Position numbers and translations under genes: made by a program. DNA of 64,000 nt from Lacinutrix venerupis (GTDB lineage: Bacteria; Bacteroidota; Bacteroidia; Flavobacteriales; Flavobacteriaceae): positions 372,001 to 436,000 of the forward strand of contig NZ_RCCH01000001.1 in assembly GCF_003663945.1 (NCBI RefSeq). Direction: 5' to 3'. The stretch's first letter is position 1; each line of letters begins with the position of its first letter. Below the pieces are notes generated by a model. It was given only the letters and a program-made list of their open reading frames with translations, did not search any database and was not told where the DNA came from. Shown piece after piece: positions 44,141-52,823 of this stretch.

Positions 44141-44831
44141 TTCTTTCTTGCTGTGTTTTTGCTTATTTTCTAACGCACAGGAAGAAATTACAACACCTAT
44201 AGATTCTATACAGTATATTCAAAAATACGGAATTAGAATTGGTACAGACATTGGAAAATTAATTAGAACAGCTGCTGATAAAGAATACTCTGGTTTTGAA
44301 ATAAACGGAGATTTTAGATTAACAAAAAGATTGTTTCTTGCTGCAGAGTTAGGTACTGAAGAAAAAACTACAACTACAGATTTTTTAAGTGCAACAGCTA
44401 ATGGAAGTTATATTAAAGCAGGAATAGATTACAACATGTACACTAACTGGTTAGGCATGAGTAATATGATTTATAGTGGATTTAGAGCTGGTTTTAGTAC
44501 TTTTTCTCAAACAAGAAATAGTTATACCGTTTATAATCAAAACCAGTTTTGGGAACCTCAATTTACAAATACAGAAAGTAAAGAGTTTAATAATTTATCT
44601 TCTGCTTGGGTAGAGCTTATTATTGGAATTAAAGCAGAAATTGTAAACAACTTATTTATTGGCATTAATGCACAATTAAAAGGAAAATTCTCTGAAAAAA
44701 ATCCAGAAAATTTTGAAAACTTATACATTCCTGGATTTAATAAAACTTACGACAGTGGAAATTTTGGAGTTGGCTACGGCTATACCATTTCTTATTTTAT
44801 TCCTATTTTTAAAAAAGGAAATAAAGAATAA
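44112..44831 (+). CDS. DUF6048 outer-membrane-type protein
   Basis: A 239-residue exported protein. The signal peptide is VISSFLLCFCLFSNAQ. The mature part has alternating hydrophobic residues and aromatic-ended strands (FFLAAELGTEE-like, VGYGYTISYFIPIF) typical of a beta barrel of about eight strands. It corresponds to DUF6048. The overlap of 29 bases with the DUF6452 gene implies translational coupling and a possible lipoprotein-barrel partnership, which is inference. Confidence 0.8.
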   Translation: MKYTIQYVISSFLLCFCLFSNAQEEITTPIDSIQYIQKYGIRIGTDIGKLIRTAADKEYSGFEINGDFRLTKRLFLAAELGTEEKTTTTDFLSATANGSYIKAGIDYNMYTNWLGMSNMIYSGFRAGFSTFSQTRNSYTVYNQNQFWEPQFTNTESKEFNNLSSAWVELIIGIKAEIVNNLFIGINAQLKGKFSEKNPENFENLYIPGFNKTYDSGNFGVGYGYTISYFIPIFKKGNKE

Positions 44832-44836
44832 TTAGA

Positions 44837-45913
44837 TTAATTATTTTTTAATGAAAAATAAAATTGCTCTATCTTCTTTACTACAATAGCTGCACAATAT
44901 GAGCATAAAATAAAAACAATTAAATAAACGTAATTTATTAAATTAGAATTTATATTATTAGCCCATCCTACCCAAGGTTTTCTTATAAAACCATGTACAG
45001 CAAATAAATAATATGACAATCCTCCTGTGTAAATTATAAAATTAAGTACCTTTTTAGAAAAATTATATTTCTTAAAATAAGTAAATAAATATAAAAATAG
45101 GATTAAAACACTAAGACCAGATAGGTACCAAAAATATCTATTATAAAAACTTAAAACTATAATTATTAGTGCTGTTAGTGCCATCCATTTTAAATAAGTG
45201 CTAATTACGTTTCCTTTAACCGCATAAATAATACCGAAAATAAATACAGGTAGATGTCCAACAAAATTATAATATAAACTAAAGTTTATATGAGATAATT
45301 GTTCATTAAATAAAAAAACTACTATAAATGCAATTACACTTATAATGTATAGTATGCGTGGATTTTTCTTTAATAAACTAATTAAGAACGGAAATAATAA
45401 ATAGAGCTGTACTATTAGTGAATAAAACCAAAATGGTCCATTTAGTACAAAAACTTTTTTAGGTATTAAATTTGCTAAAAGTGTAAACCTTAATAAAAAA
45501 TTTATTGCATCATTACTATTAAACTCTTGTTTAAAAATTAAATAGTTATAAATAAATAAAGCTATTAATGCAATTGTAAATACAGGATAGAGTTTTGCTA
45601 ATCTTTTTTTTATAAATTCTTTATAATTTATAGTAGTATTTAAATACAAAATAGTTAAACCATAACCACTAATAAAAATAAATAAATAAATCCCATAATG
45701 CCCTAAAAAAGCAATAATATATTGTAATACATTAATAGGGTTTGACTTTATACTACTAAAAAAATTTTCTACATAAATGGAATTATAACTAAATTCATTC
45801 TCCCCTATCATTGGTTTTAGCCAGTGTAGAAAATTATGAGAAATTATTAAAAGTATTCCTATACCTTTAATAACTAAAGAGTCTGTTTTAGATAAAATTG
45901 AGTTAATTTTCAC
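44837..45913 (-). CDS. Acyltransferase-3 family membrane protein
   Basis: A 358-residue polytopic membrane protein of the acyltransferase-3 (OafA/NodX) family with about ten helices. Early residues carry a GIGILLIISHNFLHWLKP sequence corresponding to the family histidine region, and FISGYGLTILYL follows. Such enzymes put acetyl or other acyl groups on sugars of envelope polysaccharides. The 11-base overlap with the phosphoethanolamine transferase gene suggests joint envelope modification. The acceptor is unknown. Confidence 0.82.
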   Translation of the reverse strand: MKINSILSKTDSLVIKGIGILLIISHNFLHWLKPMIGENEFSYNSIYVENFFSSIKSNPINVLQYIIAFLGHYGIYLFIFISGYGLTILYLNTTINYKEFIKKRLAKLYPVFTIALIALFIYNYLIFKQEFNSNDAINFLLRFTLLANLIPKKVFVLNGPFWFYSLIVQLYLLFPFLISLLKKNPRILYIISVIAFIVVFLFNEQLSHINFSLYYNFVGHLPVFIFGIIYAVKGNVISTYLKWMALTALIIIVLSFYNRYFWYLSGLSVLILFLYLFTYFKKYNFSKKVLNFIIYTGGLSYYLFAVHGFIRKPWVGWANNINSNLINYVYLIVFILCSYCAAIVVKKIEQFYFSLKNN

Positions 45914-47561
45914 TATCTATATTTGTTTTCCAAGTATCGTAATTTAAACCTTTTTTAATAATTCTTTTTCGTGTTTTAAAATTAGGACTAAAAATACTTC
46001 TGGTTTCATCAAAACCTTTAAAGTTAACATTTATTAAATCTGAAAAACTGTAAATAAAATCTTCAGCATTATAACTTCTGTTATTATAACTCTGTAATGT
46101 ATCTATTCTTTTGTTTTGTTCTAAATAATCTTTAGAAAACCATGATAAAAACGGAATATCAAACATTGGTTTAGATCCTTTATGCCTATGGTGCCCAACA
46201 AAATCTTGTGTATCAAAAACATCATCTCCGTGATCAGAAAAATAAACAACAAAACTGTTTTTATTTTCTGCTTGTATTAGTTTTATAATTTCATTTACTA
46301 CAAAATCATTATATCTTACCGCATTATCATATTCATTTACTTTTTCTTTAGAATATTTAGTTTTAAACTTGGTACGTTCATTTACACCATTAAAATAATT
46401 GTAACTTTCTGGATAACGTTTTTTATATATTCTATGCGTACCAATTAAATGCACAAAAATTAACTTACGCTTACTTTTGGTTTTTAAGGCTTTTTTTACT
46501 TCAGGAATTAGTGCTTCATCATAAATTGTGTACATATAACTATCCGTAGCTAAAAACTTTTTATGCTGTGCAGCTGTAGCAATTATGGTTGGTGTACTTT
46601 CGGTAAAACCAACTGGTTGCTGGTTAGATATCCAATGCGTTTCAAATGCGGCAGCATTAGCCAATTGTACAACAGAAAAATTATTATCAATTTTAGGATT
46701 TTCAAAATCTGATAAGGTTAATACTTTTTCAAGCGACATAATAGTCATAACATCTGGTGCAATGACATCGTTAAAAACAAAAAGTTCTTTTTTTAATTTA
46801 GAAAGCTCCGGATTGGTTTCTCTATTATAACCATAAAGTTGCATATGCCATTTAGATGTAGACTCTCCTATAATTACAACACCTAGTTGAGGTTCTTCAT
46901 CCTTAGAAATAATATTAATAGCATTATTTTTTGGTTTAGCTAAATGCTCTTTATAATAGTTTTTTGCAATATTATATTCTTTTATTGAATGCGATAATTT
47001 AAGTATTATACTTTGTTCTGAAAACGAACGATTAAGTACATAACCACTAAATAACATCAATAATATTAGAGTAATTTTAAATATAGAAGAAGTTTTATGA
47101 AAACGTAAAAACTGAAAGAATTTTGGTTTATAAAACAAATTAATAATAAGAAAAATAAAAACTAAAAAACATAAAGTTATTAGTGAAAGAATAGAAATAT
47201 TAAAATAGCTAGAAAAAAACTCTGATACTTCTTTAGCGTTAGTTTCAAAAATTATAAAAATTGCTGAAGCACTAGGTTTTGTACCAAAAGTAAAATAAAA
47301 AAAAGCTTTTATAGCAACTAAAAGTGCTAATACAAACTGAAAAATAAAGAGCGATATCTTCTTTATTTTAAACGAATTTATTAGTAAAATAACACCTGTA
47401 AATATTGCTGTAATTAGAACTATTGCACCAACCTCTCTAAAAAAGAGAGTAAAATCATTTATTAAAAAAAGACCAAAAATTACAAGCACCAATAACGGAA
47501 AACTCATAATAAGAGTTAATTGTAAAATAGATTTTAGGTTTGCTTTAATATCTTTTATCAC
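45903..47561 (-). CDS. Phosphoethanolamine-transferase-like sulfatase-fold membrane enzyme
   Basis: A 552-residue protein with five N-terminal membrane helices (to about residue 185) and a periplasmic alkaline-phosphatase/sulfatase-fold domain. VVIIGESTSKWHMQLYGYNR carries the catalytic-type Thr, and FVYFSDHGDDVFD and FVGHHRHKGS carry metal ligands, as in EptA-type enzymes. It would move phosphoethanolamine from phosphatidylethanolamine to lipid A or a glycan. An LTA-synthase-like activity is an alternative. Stands in a pair with the acyltransferase. Confidence 0.85.
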   Translation of the reverse strand: MIKDIKANLKSILQLTLIMSFPLLVLVIFGLFLINDFTLFFREVGAIVLITAIFTGVILLINSFKIKKISLFIFQFVLALLVAIKAFFYFTFGTKPSASAIFIIFETNAKEVSEFFSSYFNISILSLITLCFLVFIFLIINLFYKPKFFQFLRFHKTSSIFKITLILLMLFSGYVLNRSFSEQSIILKLSHSIKEYNIAKNYYKEHLAKPKNNAINIISKDEEPQLGVVIIGESTSKWHMQLYGYNRETNPELSKLKKELFVFNDVIAPDVMTIMSLEKVLTLSDFENPKIDNNFSVVQLANAAAFETHWISNQQPVGFTESTPTIIATAAQHKKFLATDSYMYTIYDEALIPEVKKALKTKSKRKLIFVHLIGTHRIYKKRYPESYNYFNGVNERTKFKTKYSKEKVNEYDNAVRYNDFVVNEIIKLIQAENKNSFVVYFSDHGDDVFDTQDFVGHHRHKGSKPMFDIPFLSWFSKDYLEQNKRIDTLQSYNNRSYNAEDFIYSFSDLINVNFKGFDETRSIFSPNFKTRKRIIKKGLNYDTWKTNIDSEN

Positions 47562-47567
47562 AACATT

Positions 47568-48728
47568 TTAATTATCCATATACTTACCTTTTTTACTTCC
47601 AGCATACATTTCGTATTTAACTAAACGAGATTCTAATTTCGCATTCATTAATTTTATTTTAAGAGAAGGACGTAAGCCTACATGTTTTATAGCCTCTAAA
47701 TTAGATGTTATAAACCACGCATTTGTATTTGGGTAACCTTGTTTTAGTGTATCTCCAATGTTTTTATAAAAACTTTCCATTTCTATATCTAAACGCTCTC
47801 CATATGGCGGATTAAAAACCATATGCAATTTAGCTTCTCCAGCTTTTTGAGTTTTAAAAAAATCTTCGTGCTTTATAGTAATAAACTCATCTAAATGAGC
47901 ATTTTTAATATTATCTTTTGCCTTTGCAACAGCACTTGGAGACTTATCGTAACCTAATATTTTATGATGAAAATCTCTAGTTTTCTTTAATAAAGATTCT
48001 TCAATTTTTTCAAACAATTCAACATCCCAATCATTCCAACGCTCAAAAGCAAATTCTTTACGCATTAAATTTGGTGGAATATTACATGCAATCATTGCGG
48101 CTTCTGCTAAAATAGTACCACTACCACACATTGGATCCATAAAATCTGTTTGTCCATCCCAACCAGAAAGCATAATTAAACCTGCTGCTAAAACCTCGTT
48201 AATTGGTGCAATATTTGTAGCCGTTTTATAACCACGTCTATGTAACGATTCTCCTGACGTATCTAAAGAAATAGTACAAACCGAACGGTCTATATGCACA
48301 TTAATTTTTAAATCTGGGAAACGTAAATCTACATTTGGACGTTCTCCGGTTTGATCGCGAAATTTATCTACAATAGCATCTTTTACCTTTAAAGCAGCAT
48401 ATTGAGAATGTGTAAACACCTTAGAATGCACTGTAGCATTAACAGCTAGTGTACCAGAAGATTTCATGTGTTTATCCCAATTCATCCTATACACATTAGT
48501 ATATAAATCTTTTTCACTACTAACTCGAAAGGTTTTTATAGGTTTTAAAATTTTAATTGCCGTTCTTAAACCTAAATTAGCCTTGTACATAAAACCTTTA
48601 TCTCCCTCAAAACTAACGTTTCGGACACCTTGTTTTACATTTATTGCTCCTAGCTGCGTAAGCTCTTTTGCTAATATCTCTTCAAAACCAAATAAGGTTT
48701 TGGCTACCATTTTGTAATTATCTTCCAT
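47568..48728 (-). CDS. THUMP-domain RNA methyltransferase (RlmL/RlmK-N-type)
   Basis: A 386-residue SAM-dependent RNA methyltransferase. The N-terminal ferredoxin-like/THUMP region (about 1-160) contains FGFEEILAKEL and the RFPDLKINVHI segment. The catalytic part has FMDPMCGSGTILAEAAMIA (near 195-215) and the NPPYGERL motif IV (near 308-315), the N2-guanine methyltransferase signature. E. coli RlmL methylates G2445 of 23S rRNA, so a similar target is likely. The upstream gap carries a -7 element on the minus strand. Confidence 0.88.
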   Translation of the reverse strand: MEDNYKMVAKTLFGFEEILAKELTQLGAINVKQGVRNVSFEGDKGFMYKANLGLRTAIKILKPIKTFRVSSEKDLYTNVYRMNWDKHMKSSGTLAVNATVHSKVFTHSQYAALKVKDAIVDKFRDQTGERPNVDLRFPDLKINVHIDRSVCTISLDTSGESLHRRGYKTATNIAPINEVLAAGLIMLSGWDGQTDFMDPMCGSGTILAEAAMIACNIPPNLMRKEFAFERWNDWDVELFEKIEESLLKKTRDFHHKILGYDKSPSAVAKAKDNIKNAHLDEFITIKHEDFFKTQKAGEAKLHMVFNPPYGERLDIEMESFYKNIGDTLKQGYPNTNAWFITSNLEAIKHVGLRPSLKIKLMNAKLESRLVKYEMYAGSKKGKYMDN

Positions 48729-48748
48729 TATTTTCGTCTAATACAACG

Positions 48749-48756
48749 CAAAAATA
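48749..48756 (-). promoter_or_regulatory. -7 promoter element TATTTTTG (minus strand)
   Basis: On the minus strand TATTTTTG matches TANNTTTG exactly and lies 20 bases upstream of the THUMP methyltransferase start. It faces an identical plus-strand element 3 bases away. Confidence 0.5.
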
Positions 48757-48759
48757 CTC

Positions 48760-48767
48760 TATTTTTG
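48760..48767 (+). promoter_or_regulatory. -7 promoter element TATTTTTG (plus strand)
   Basis: TATTTTTG on the plus strand is an exact TANNTTTG match, 46 bases before the start codon of the small-molecule methyltransferase gene and next to its mirror image on the other strand. Confidence 0.5.
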
Positions 48768-48813
48768 TGCTTTCTAATAATAAACTAAAATCAGATTCCA
48801 TTTTATATGGAAA

Positions 48814-49551
48814 ATGTGTATGATAAAAGACGACAAAACTTGGTATGCTTCGTGGTTTAACACACCTTTCTACCATATTTTATATAAAGATAGAGATTAT
48901 GCTGAGGCCGAAAACTTTATGTTTAATCTAACTAATTATTTAAATATTCCTGAAGACGGAAAAATTCTTGACCTAGCTTGCGGTAAAGGCAGACATGCTA
49001 TATACTTAAACAAGATGGGTTTTAATGTTACCGGAGTAGATTTATCTGAGAACAGTATAGCACACGCAAAACAATTTGAAAACGACACATTACATTTTGA
49101 TGTTCATGATATGTGTAAGCCATATCACGAACAATTTGATGCCGTTTTTAATCTCTTTACAAGTTTTGGATATTTTGAAAATGAAGAAGACAACTTAAAT
49201 ACCATTAAAGCCATTAAAAGTAATTTAAATGAATATGGTTTTGGTGTTATAGATTTTTTAAATAGTGAATATATTATTGAAAATTTAGTTGAAGAAGATA
49301 TTAAAACGGTTGAAGGCATCGACTTTCATCAAAAAAGGCATGTAGAAAACGGCTATATTGTTAAAGATATTTCTTTTACAAGTGAAGGACAAAAATATGA
49401 ATTTCAAGAACGTGTTCGCGCTTTAACATTAGCAGACTTCGAAGCACTTTTTGAAAAAGCTGGTGTATATTTACTTGATGTTTTTGGTGACTATAAATTA
49501 AACAAATACCATAAAAAAACGTCCGAACGTTTAATTCTTATTTTTAAATAA
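48814..49551 (+). CDS. Class I SAM-dependent methyltransferase
   Basis: A 245-residue methyltransferase. SAM motif I is ILDLACGKGRHAIYL (near residues 50-64), post-I is VTGVDLSENSI, and motif IV is FDAVFNLFTSFGYF. This resembles ubiquinone/menaquinone-type and CyaA-like small-molecule methyltransferases. The substrate is not evident. The ATG at 48814 and one at 48820 are both possible; nothing in the sequence decides between them. The gene is followed by a weak terminator. Confidence 0.85.
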   Translation: MCMIKDDKTWYASWFNTPFYHILYKDRDYAEAENFMFNLTNYLNIPEDGKILDLACGKGRHAIYLNKMGFNVTGVDLSENSIAHAKQFENDTLHFDVHDMCKPYHEQFDAVFNLFTSFGYFENEEDNLNTIKAIKSNLNEYGFGVIDFLNSEYIIENLVEEDIKTVEGIDFHQKRHVENGYIVKDISFTSEGQKYEFQERVRALTLADFEALFEKAGVYLLDVFGDYKLNKYHKKTSERLILIFK

Positions 49552-49568
49552 AACCATTTAGGTTTTTT
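49550..49568 (+). terminator. Short hairpin terminator
   Basis: A 6-bp stem AAAACC/GGTTTT with a 5-base loop and a T run begins at the methyltransferase stop codon. It is short, so only a weak terminator. Confidence 0.4.
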
Positions 49569-49599
49569 AATTATTATATATAATATAAATTTTACTAAA

Positions 49600-50274
49600 A
49601 TGCTTTTAAACATTTTACTTCCCATAATATCTGTAGTTTTAGGTTTTATAATTGTTTTTGCACTAAAACCAAAGCAACCAAAGCATTTAAAATTACTACT
49701 TGCTTTTAGTGGTGCTTTTTTACTTTCTATAACTGTATTTCATTTCTTACCAGAAGTATATATTGGCGATTATAAAAACGTTGGTTTATTTATAATGATT
49801 GGTATTTTGCTCCAAATTATTTTAGAATTTTTCTCTAAAGGTGCAGAACATGGACATGTACATATTAATAAAAACACAAAGGCTTTTCCTTGGTTATTAT
49901 TTATAAGTTTAAGTATACACAGTGTTTTAGAAGGTTTACCTATAGAAGGACATACTAATTTAATTTATGGTATTATTATACACAAATTACCTGTAGCAAT
50001 TATTTTATCTACTTTCTTTTTAGCATCAAAAATGCCAAAAAGTAAATCGTTAGCTTTTTTAATTTTATTTGCTTTAATGACGCCTTTAGGTGTAATTTTA
50101 GCAGCTAATTTTACATTTTTCCAAACATATTACACACAAGTTTCGGCTATTGTAATTGGTATATTTTTGCATATTTCTACAACTATTTTGTTTGAAAGTA
50201 ACGAAGATCATAAATTTAATGTAACTAAACTTGTTACCATAATAAGTGCTATTATTATGGCATATTTTATTTAA
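49600..50274 (+). CDS. ZIP family divalent metal transporter
   Basis: A 224-residue membrane protein with seven or eight helices. The metal-binding helices carry SIHSVLEGLPIEG (near 110) and GIIIHKLPVAII (near 130), the ZIP-family HxxxE/H pairs, and the His-rich loop AEHGHVHINKN lies before them. ZIP proteins take up zinc or other divalent cations. Small-size members like this are common in Bacteroidetes. The DUF4268 gene starts 29 bases after the stop. Confidence 0.88.
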   Translation: MLLNILLPIISVVLGFIIVFALKPKQPKHLKLLLAFSGAFLLSITVFHFLPEVYIGDYKNVGLFIMIGILLQIILEFFSKGAEHGHVHINKNTKAFPWLLFISLSIHSVLEGLPIEGHTNLIYGIIIHKLPVAIILSTFFLASKMPKSKSLAFLILFALMTPLGVILAANFTFFQTYYTQVSAIVIGIFLHISTTILFESNEDHKFNVTKLVTIISAIIMAYFI

Positions 50275-50303
50275 AACAATAAATTAACCATAAACCTATA
50301 GAA

Positions 50304-50732
50304 GTGTTTTCTAAAGAAGAATCAAGACAATTAAAACAATTATTCTGGACTAGTTTTGGGAAATCTTTTCCTAAAAAATGGATATTATATAATACAAAAA
50401 TAAAAGGTTTTAGTTTTAAATTTTATTTCGATAATAAAAGTGCTCACGTAAGTTTAGATCTTGAAGATGATCTAGAAAATCGTATCAATTATTGGGAAAA
50501 ACTAAATCAACTTAAGAGTATATTGTTAACAGATTTTTTACCAGATGCTATTTTTGAAGAAGAATATTTTTTAGATAATGGAAAAGAAATCTCTAGAATT
50601 TATGTGCCTTTAGGTTATAAAGTTTCAATTCATAATAAAAATACCTGGCAGGAAGTTATGCTTTTTTTTAATGAAAAAATGAGTGCTTTTGAATCGTTTT
50701 TTTATGAATATGAAGATTTTTTAAAAGCATAA
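50304..50732 (+). CDS. DUF4268 protein
   Basis: A 142-residue soluble protein with the DUF4268 features KQLFWTSFGKSFPKKW near the start, FYFDNKSAHVSLDLE in the middle and EVMLFFNEKMSAFESFFYEY at the end. Domains of this type also occur attached to restriction-like nuclease folds, but this stand-alone form has no known activity. The start is GTG 50304. The gene converges with a gene of unknown function, with a palindrome between them. Confidence 0.85.
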   Translation: MFSKEESRQLKQLFWTSFGKSFPKKWILYNTKIKGFSFKFYFDNKSAHVSLDLEDDLENRINYWEKLNQLKSILLTDFLPDAIFEEEYFLDNGKEISRIYVPLGYKVSIHNKNTWQEVMLFFNEKMSAFESFFYEYEDFLKA

Positions 50733-50825
50733 ATTATAAGATTCTATTACCTTAACAAGCAACTTTTAAAGCTCCCATATATTACTTTAATCCATTAAAA
50801 GTAAATTTTAAAACTTATATAGAAT

Positions 50826-50862
50826 AACACAATCTTTATTGTTTAACAATAAAGATTGTGTT
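50826..50862. terminator. Perfect 15-bp hairpin between convergent genes
   Basis: AACACAATCTTTATT and its exact reverse complement are separated by GTTTAAC, so the arms can even extend towards the loop centre. It sits between the DUF4268 stop and the stop of the opposite gene. T tracts are short, so it may be a bidirectional terminator or an RNA-stability hairpin. Confidence 0.55.
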
Positions 50863-50879
50863 TAATCAAAAACAATAAA

Positions 50880-51239
50880 TTATATCCTTAATAGCTCTTT
50901 ATTGTTTAAAGCTTCATTAATATTAACTTTAACGTATTTATGGCTATTAAAAAATTTCTTTTTAGAAGCTAACATTATTGTAGCTATTACACTACCATCT
51001 TTTGCTTCTTTAATCGAAGTTATTTCAACTTTTTCACCTTTTAAATCATCATAATTAACAAGACCTCCTTTTTTTATTATAAAATTTGCTCTTGGAAAAT
51101 CTATAGATTTATAATTGTTGTTTTTTACATCTCCAATTACAAAAACATCTCCTATTTCTGTATTTAATTTAGTCGTTTGAGAAAACATTAAGTTGGTAAG
51201 AAAACTGAATAAAAAAGCTAATAAAACGTAATTTTTCAT
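50880..51239 (-). CDS. Small exported hypothetical protein (119 aa)
   Basis: A signal peptide (MKNYVLLAFLFSFLTNLMFSQ) precedes about 98 residues with alternating hydrophobic positions and GGLVNYDDLKGEKVEITSIKEAKDGS, suggesting a small beta-rich domain. I recognise no family. It stands alone, with about 140 bases of AT-rich non-coding DNA between it and the hemolysin III gene upstream of it. Probably periplasmic. Confidence 0.65.
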   Translation of the reverse strand: MKNYVLLAFLFSFLTNLMFSQTTKLNTEIGDVFVIGDVKNNNYKSIDFPRANFIIKKGGLVNYDDLKGEKVEITSIKEAKDGSVIATIMLASKKKFFNSHKYVKVNINEALNNKELLRI

Positions 51240-51378
51240 GATAATCTATTTTAAAATTTAAACAATTTAAATATAGTAAAATTTAACAAATCACCAATAT
51301 TTAAACGTTAAATTATTAATAACGTTTTTATATAAAGAAAAACTAAGAATAACTCAATAAAACAAAACAGGTAAAGTG

Positions 51379-52005
51379 CTAAACAACAAACCAATAGACC
51401 ATTAAAAAATGACATATTGCACCAGCTAAAACAAAGAAATGCCATATTACATGATTGTAAGGAATTTTCTCTACTATGTAAAATATAATTCCTGCTGTAT
51501 ATGCAAAACCACCTGCTCCTAATAAAAATATTCCATTACTATCCATTAAGCTAGAAAGACTAGAAAAATCGAATACAATTAACCAACCCATAACCAGATA
51601 TAGAATTGTGGAAAAGGTTTCAAATCTTCCAGTAAAAAAAAGCTTTAAAACCACTCCAAAAGCTGCAATTCCCCAAATTACTGCAAACAAAGTCCAACCA
51701 AGACTTTTTTCTAATGTAATAAGTAATACAGGTGTATAAGTTCCTGCAATAAGTAAATAAATACTTATGTGGTCTAAAATTCTAAATGTATGTTTTCGCT
51801 TTTCATCTTTAATATAATGGTAAGCTGTAGAGGCAGAAAAAAGTACAATTATAGATACACCATAAATAATGGCACTTAATAAACTATAAGTAGATTTTTC
51901 GGTATCTTTTATTATAAGTAAAACTAAACCTAAAATACCTAAAATTGCTCCTATGCCATGAGTTACGGTATTCCAAAGTTCTTCGCGTGGCGATTGTATT
52001 CGCAT
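51379..52005 (-). CDS. Hemolysin III (PAQR/TrhA) family membrane protein
   Basis: A 208-residue seven-helix membrane protein. Family motifs are EELWNTVTHGIGAILG near the start, SASTAYHYI, RILDHISIYLLIAGTYTP and the C-terminal YNHVIWHFFVLAGAICHF. The three conserved histidines for zinc are present. Members act in lipid homeostasis rather than true haemolysis; E. coli TrhA maintains membrane fluidity. It lies 14 bases downstream of the DUF4294 stop and is likely in its operon. Confidence 0.88.
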   Translation of the reverse strand: MRIQSPREELWNTVTHGIGAILGILGLVLLIIKDTEKSTYSLLSAIIYGVSIIVLFSASTAYHYIKDEKRKHTFRILDHISIYLLIAGTYTPVLLITLEKSLGWTLFAVIWGIAAFGVVLKLFFTGRFETFSTILYLVMGWLIVFDFSSLSSLMDSNGIFLLGAGGFAYTAGIIFYIVEKIPYNHVIWHFFVLAGAICHFLMVYWFVV

Positions 52006-52019
52006 TTAGAGTTGTATTT

Positions 52020-52709
52020 TTATTTGGTTTCAGTTATAACTTTACCATTGTTTAACCACTTATTACTTAATTCATAAAAATCGAACTCTACAGCAGGTTT
52101 TTGTTCTTCTAGAACGCCTTGTTGAAACATACGTTGCAAGATGTCTTCAATTAAATAATCTTCTTTAACATGTATTGGATCGAATTCTCTTTTTAAAGAA
52201 ATATTAAATAATCCAGCAGTATTATTAAACCAAAATGCACGCCAACCATTTCTTAATTCTTTTATTAAAGTAAATGTTGTCTTACCTGTTTGCCTATGAA
52301 TTAATTTTATTAAAATTTGTCCTTCGGTTCTAGTCATTTTCTTTAATTCGGCAGAAAACTCACTTTCAATATACTTTTGTACTTTTTTAGCATATTGTTT
52401 TTTCTTACGTCTAGAGTCTAAAGTTTCTAAACGCTCGTTTAAAGAGGTTAAACGCTCTGCTGCCAATTTAGCATAAGGATATACTTTAATGGTTTTTCTT
52501 CTTAAAATATAATAACGTATTCTATTTTCTTTACTATCAAATTTTAATCTATGTAAAAGCTTTACTTCTTCAAGATCTATAGCTTCTCGAGGAATAGAGT
52601 CACCTTCAATAATAATATATTCGACCTGTGTAGAATCTTGTTCTGTCTCAAGATTTTGACCAAAAATAAGTATAGGAAAAATTAATAAAAGTGGTAATAA
52701 ATATTTCAT
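52020..52709 (-). CDS. Exported DUF4294 protein
   Basis: A 229-residue protein starting MKYLLPLLLIFPILIFGQ (signal peptide). The mature part contains IIIEGDSIPREAIDLEEV and YPYAKLAAERLTSLNERLETL, a helical core and TRTEGQILIKLIHRQTGKTTF, typical of DUF4294. The frame is open 18 bases upstream, but the internal ATG at 52709 gives a proper signal peptide. Function unknown. In flavobacteria it commonly neighbours an M42 peptidase, as here, where the two genes diverge. Confidence 0.85.
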   Translation of the reverse strand: MKYLLPLLLIFPILIFGQNLETEQDSTQVEYIIIEGDSIPREAIDLEEVKLLHRLKFDSKENRIRYYILRRKTIKVYPYAKLAAERLTSLNERLETLDSRRKKKQYAKKVQKYIESEFSAELKKMTRTEGQILIKLIHRQTGKTTFTLIKELRNGWRAFWFNNTAGLFNISLKREFDPIHVKEDYLIEDILQRMFQQGVLEEQKPAVEFDFYELSNKWLNNGKVITETK

Positions 52710-52823
52710 ACAAACGCTAGCTGCCAAAACCGTTCCAAAATTTTGGTGTAAAATTAATAATTATACTCTTGTTAACTACCAATTAAATATGAATATTGTT
52801 ATTTTAGTAAAAAATTAAAAATA

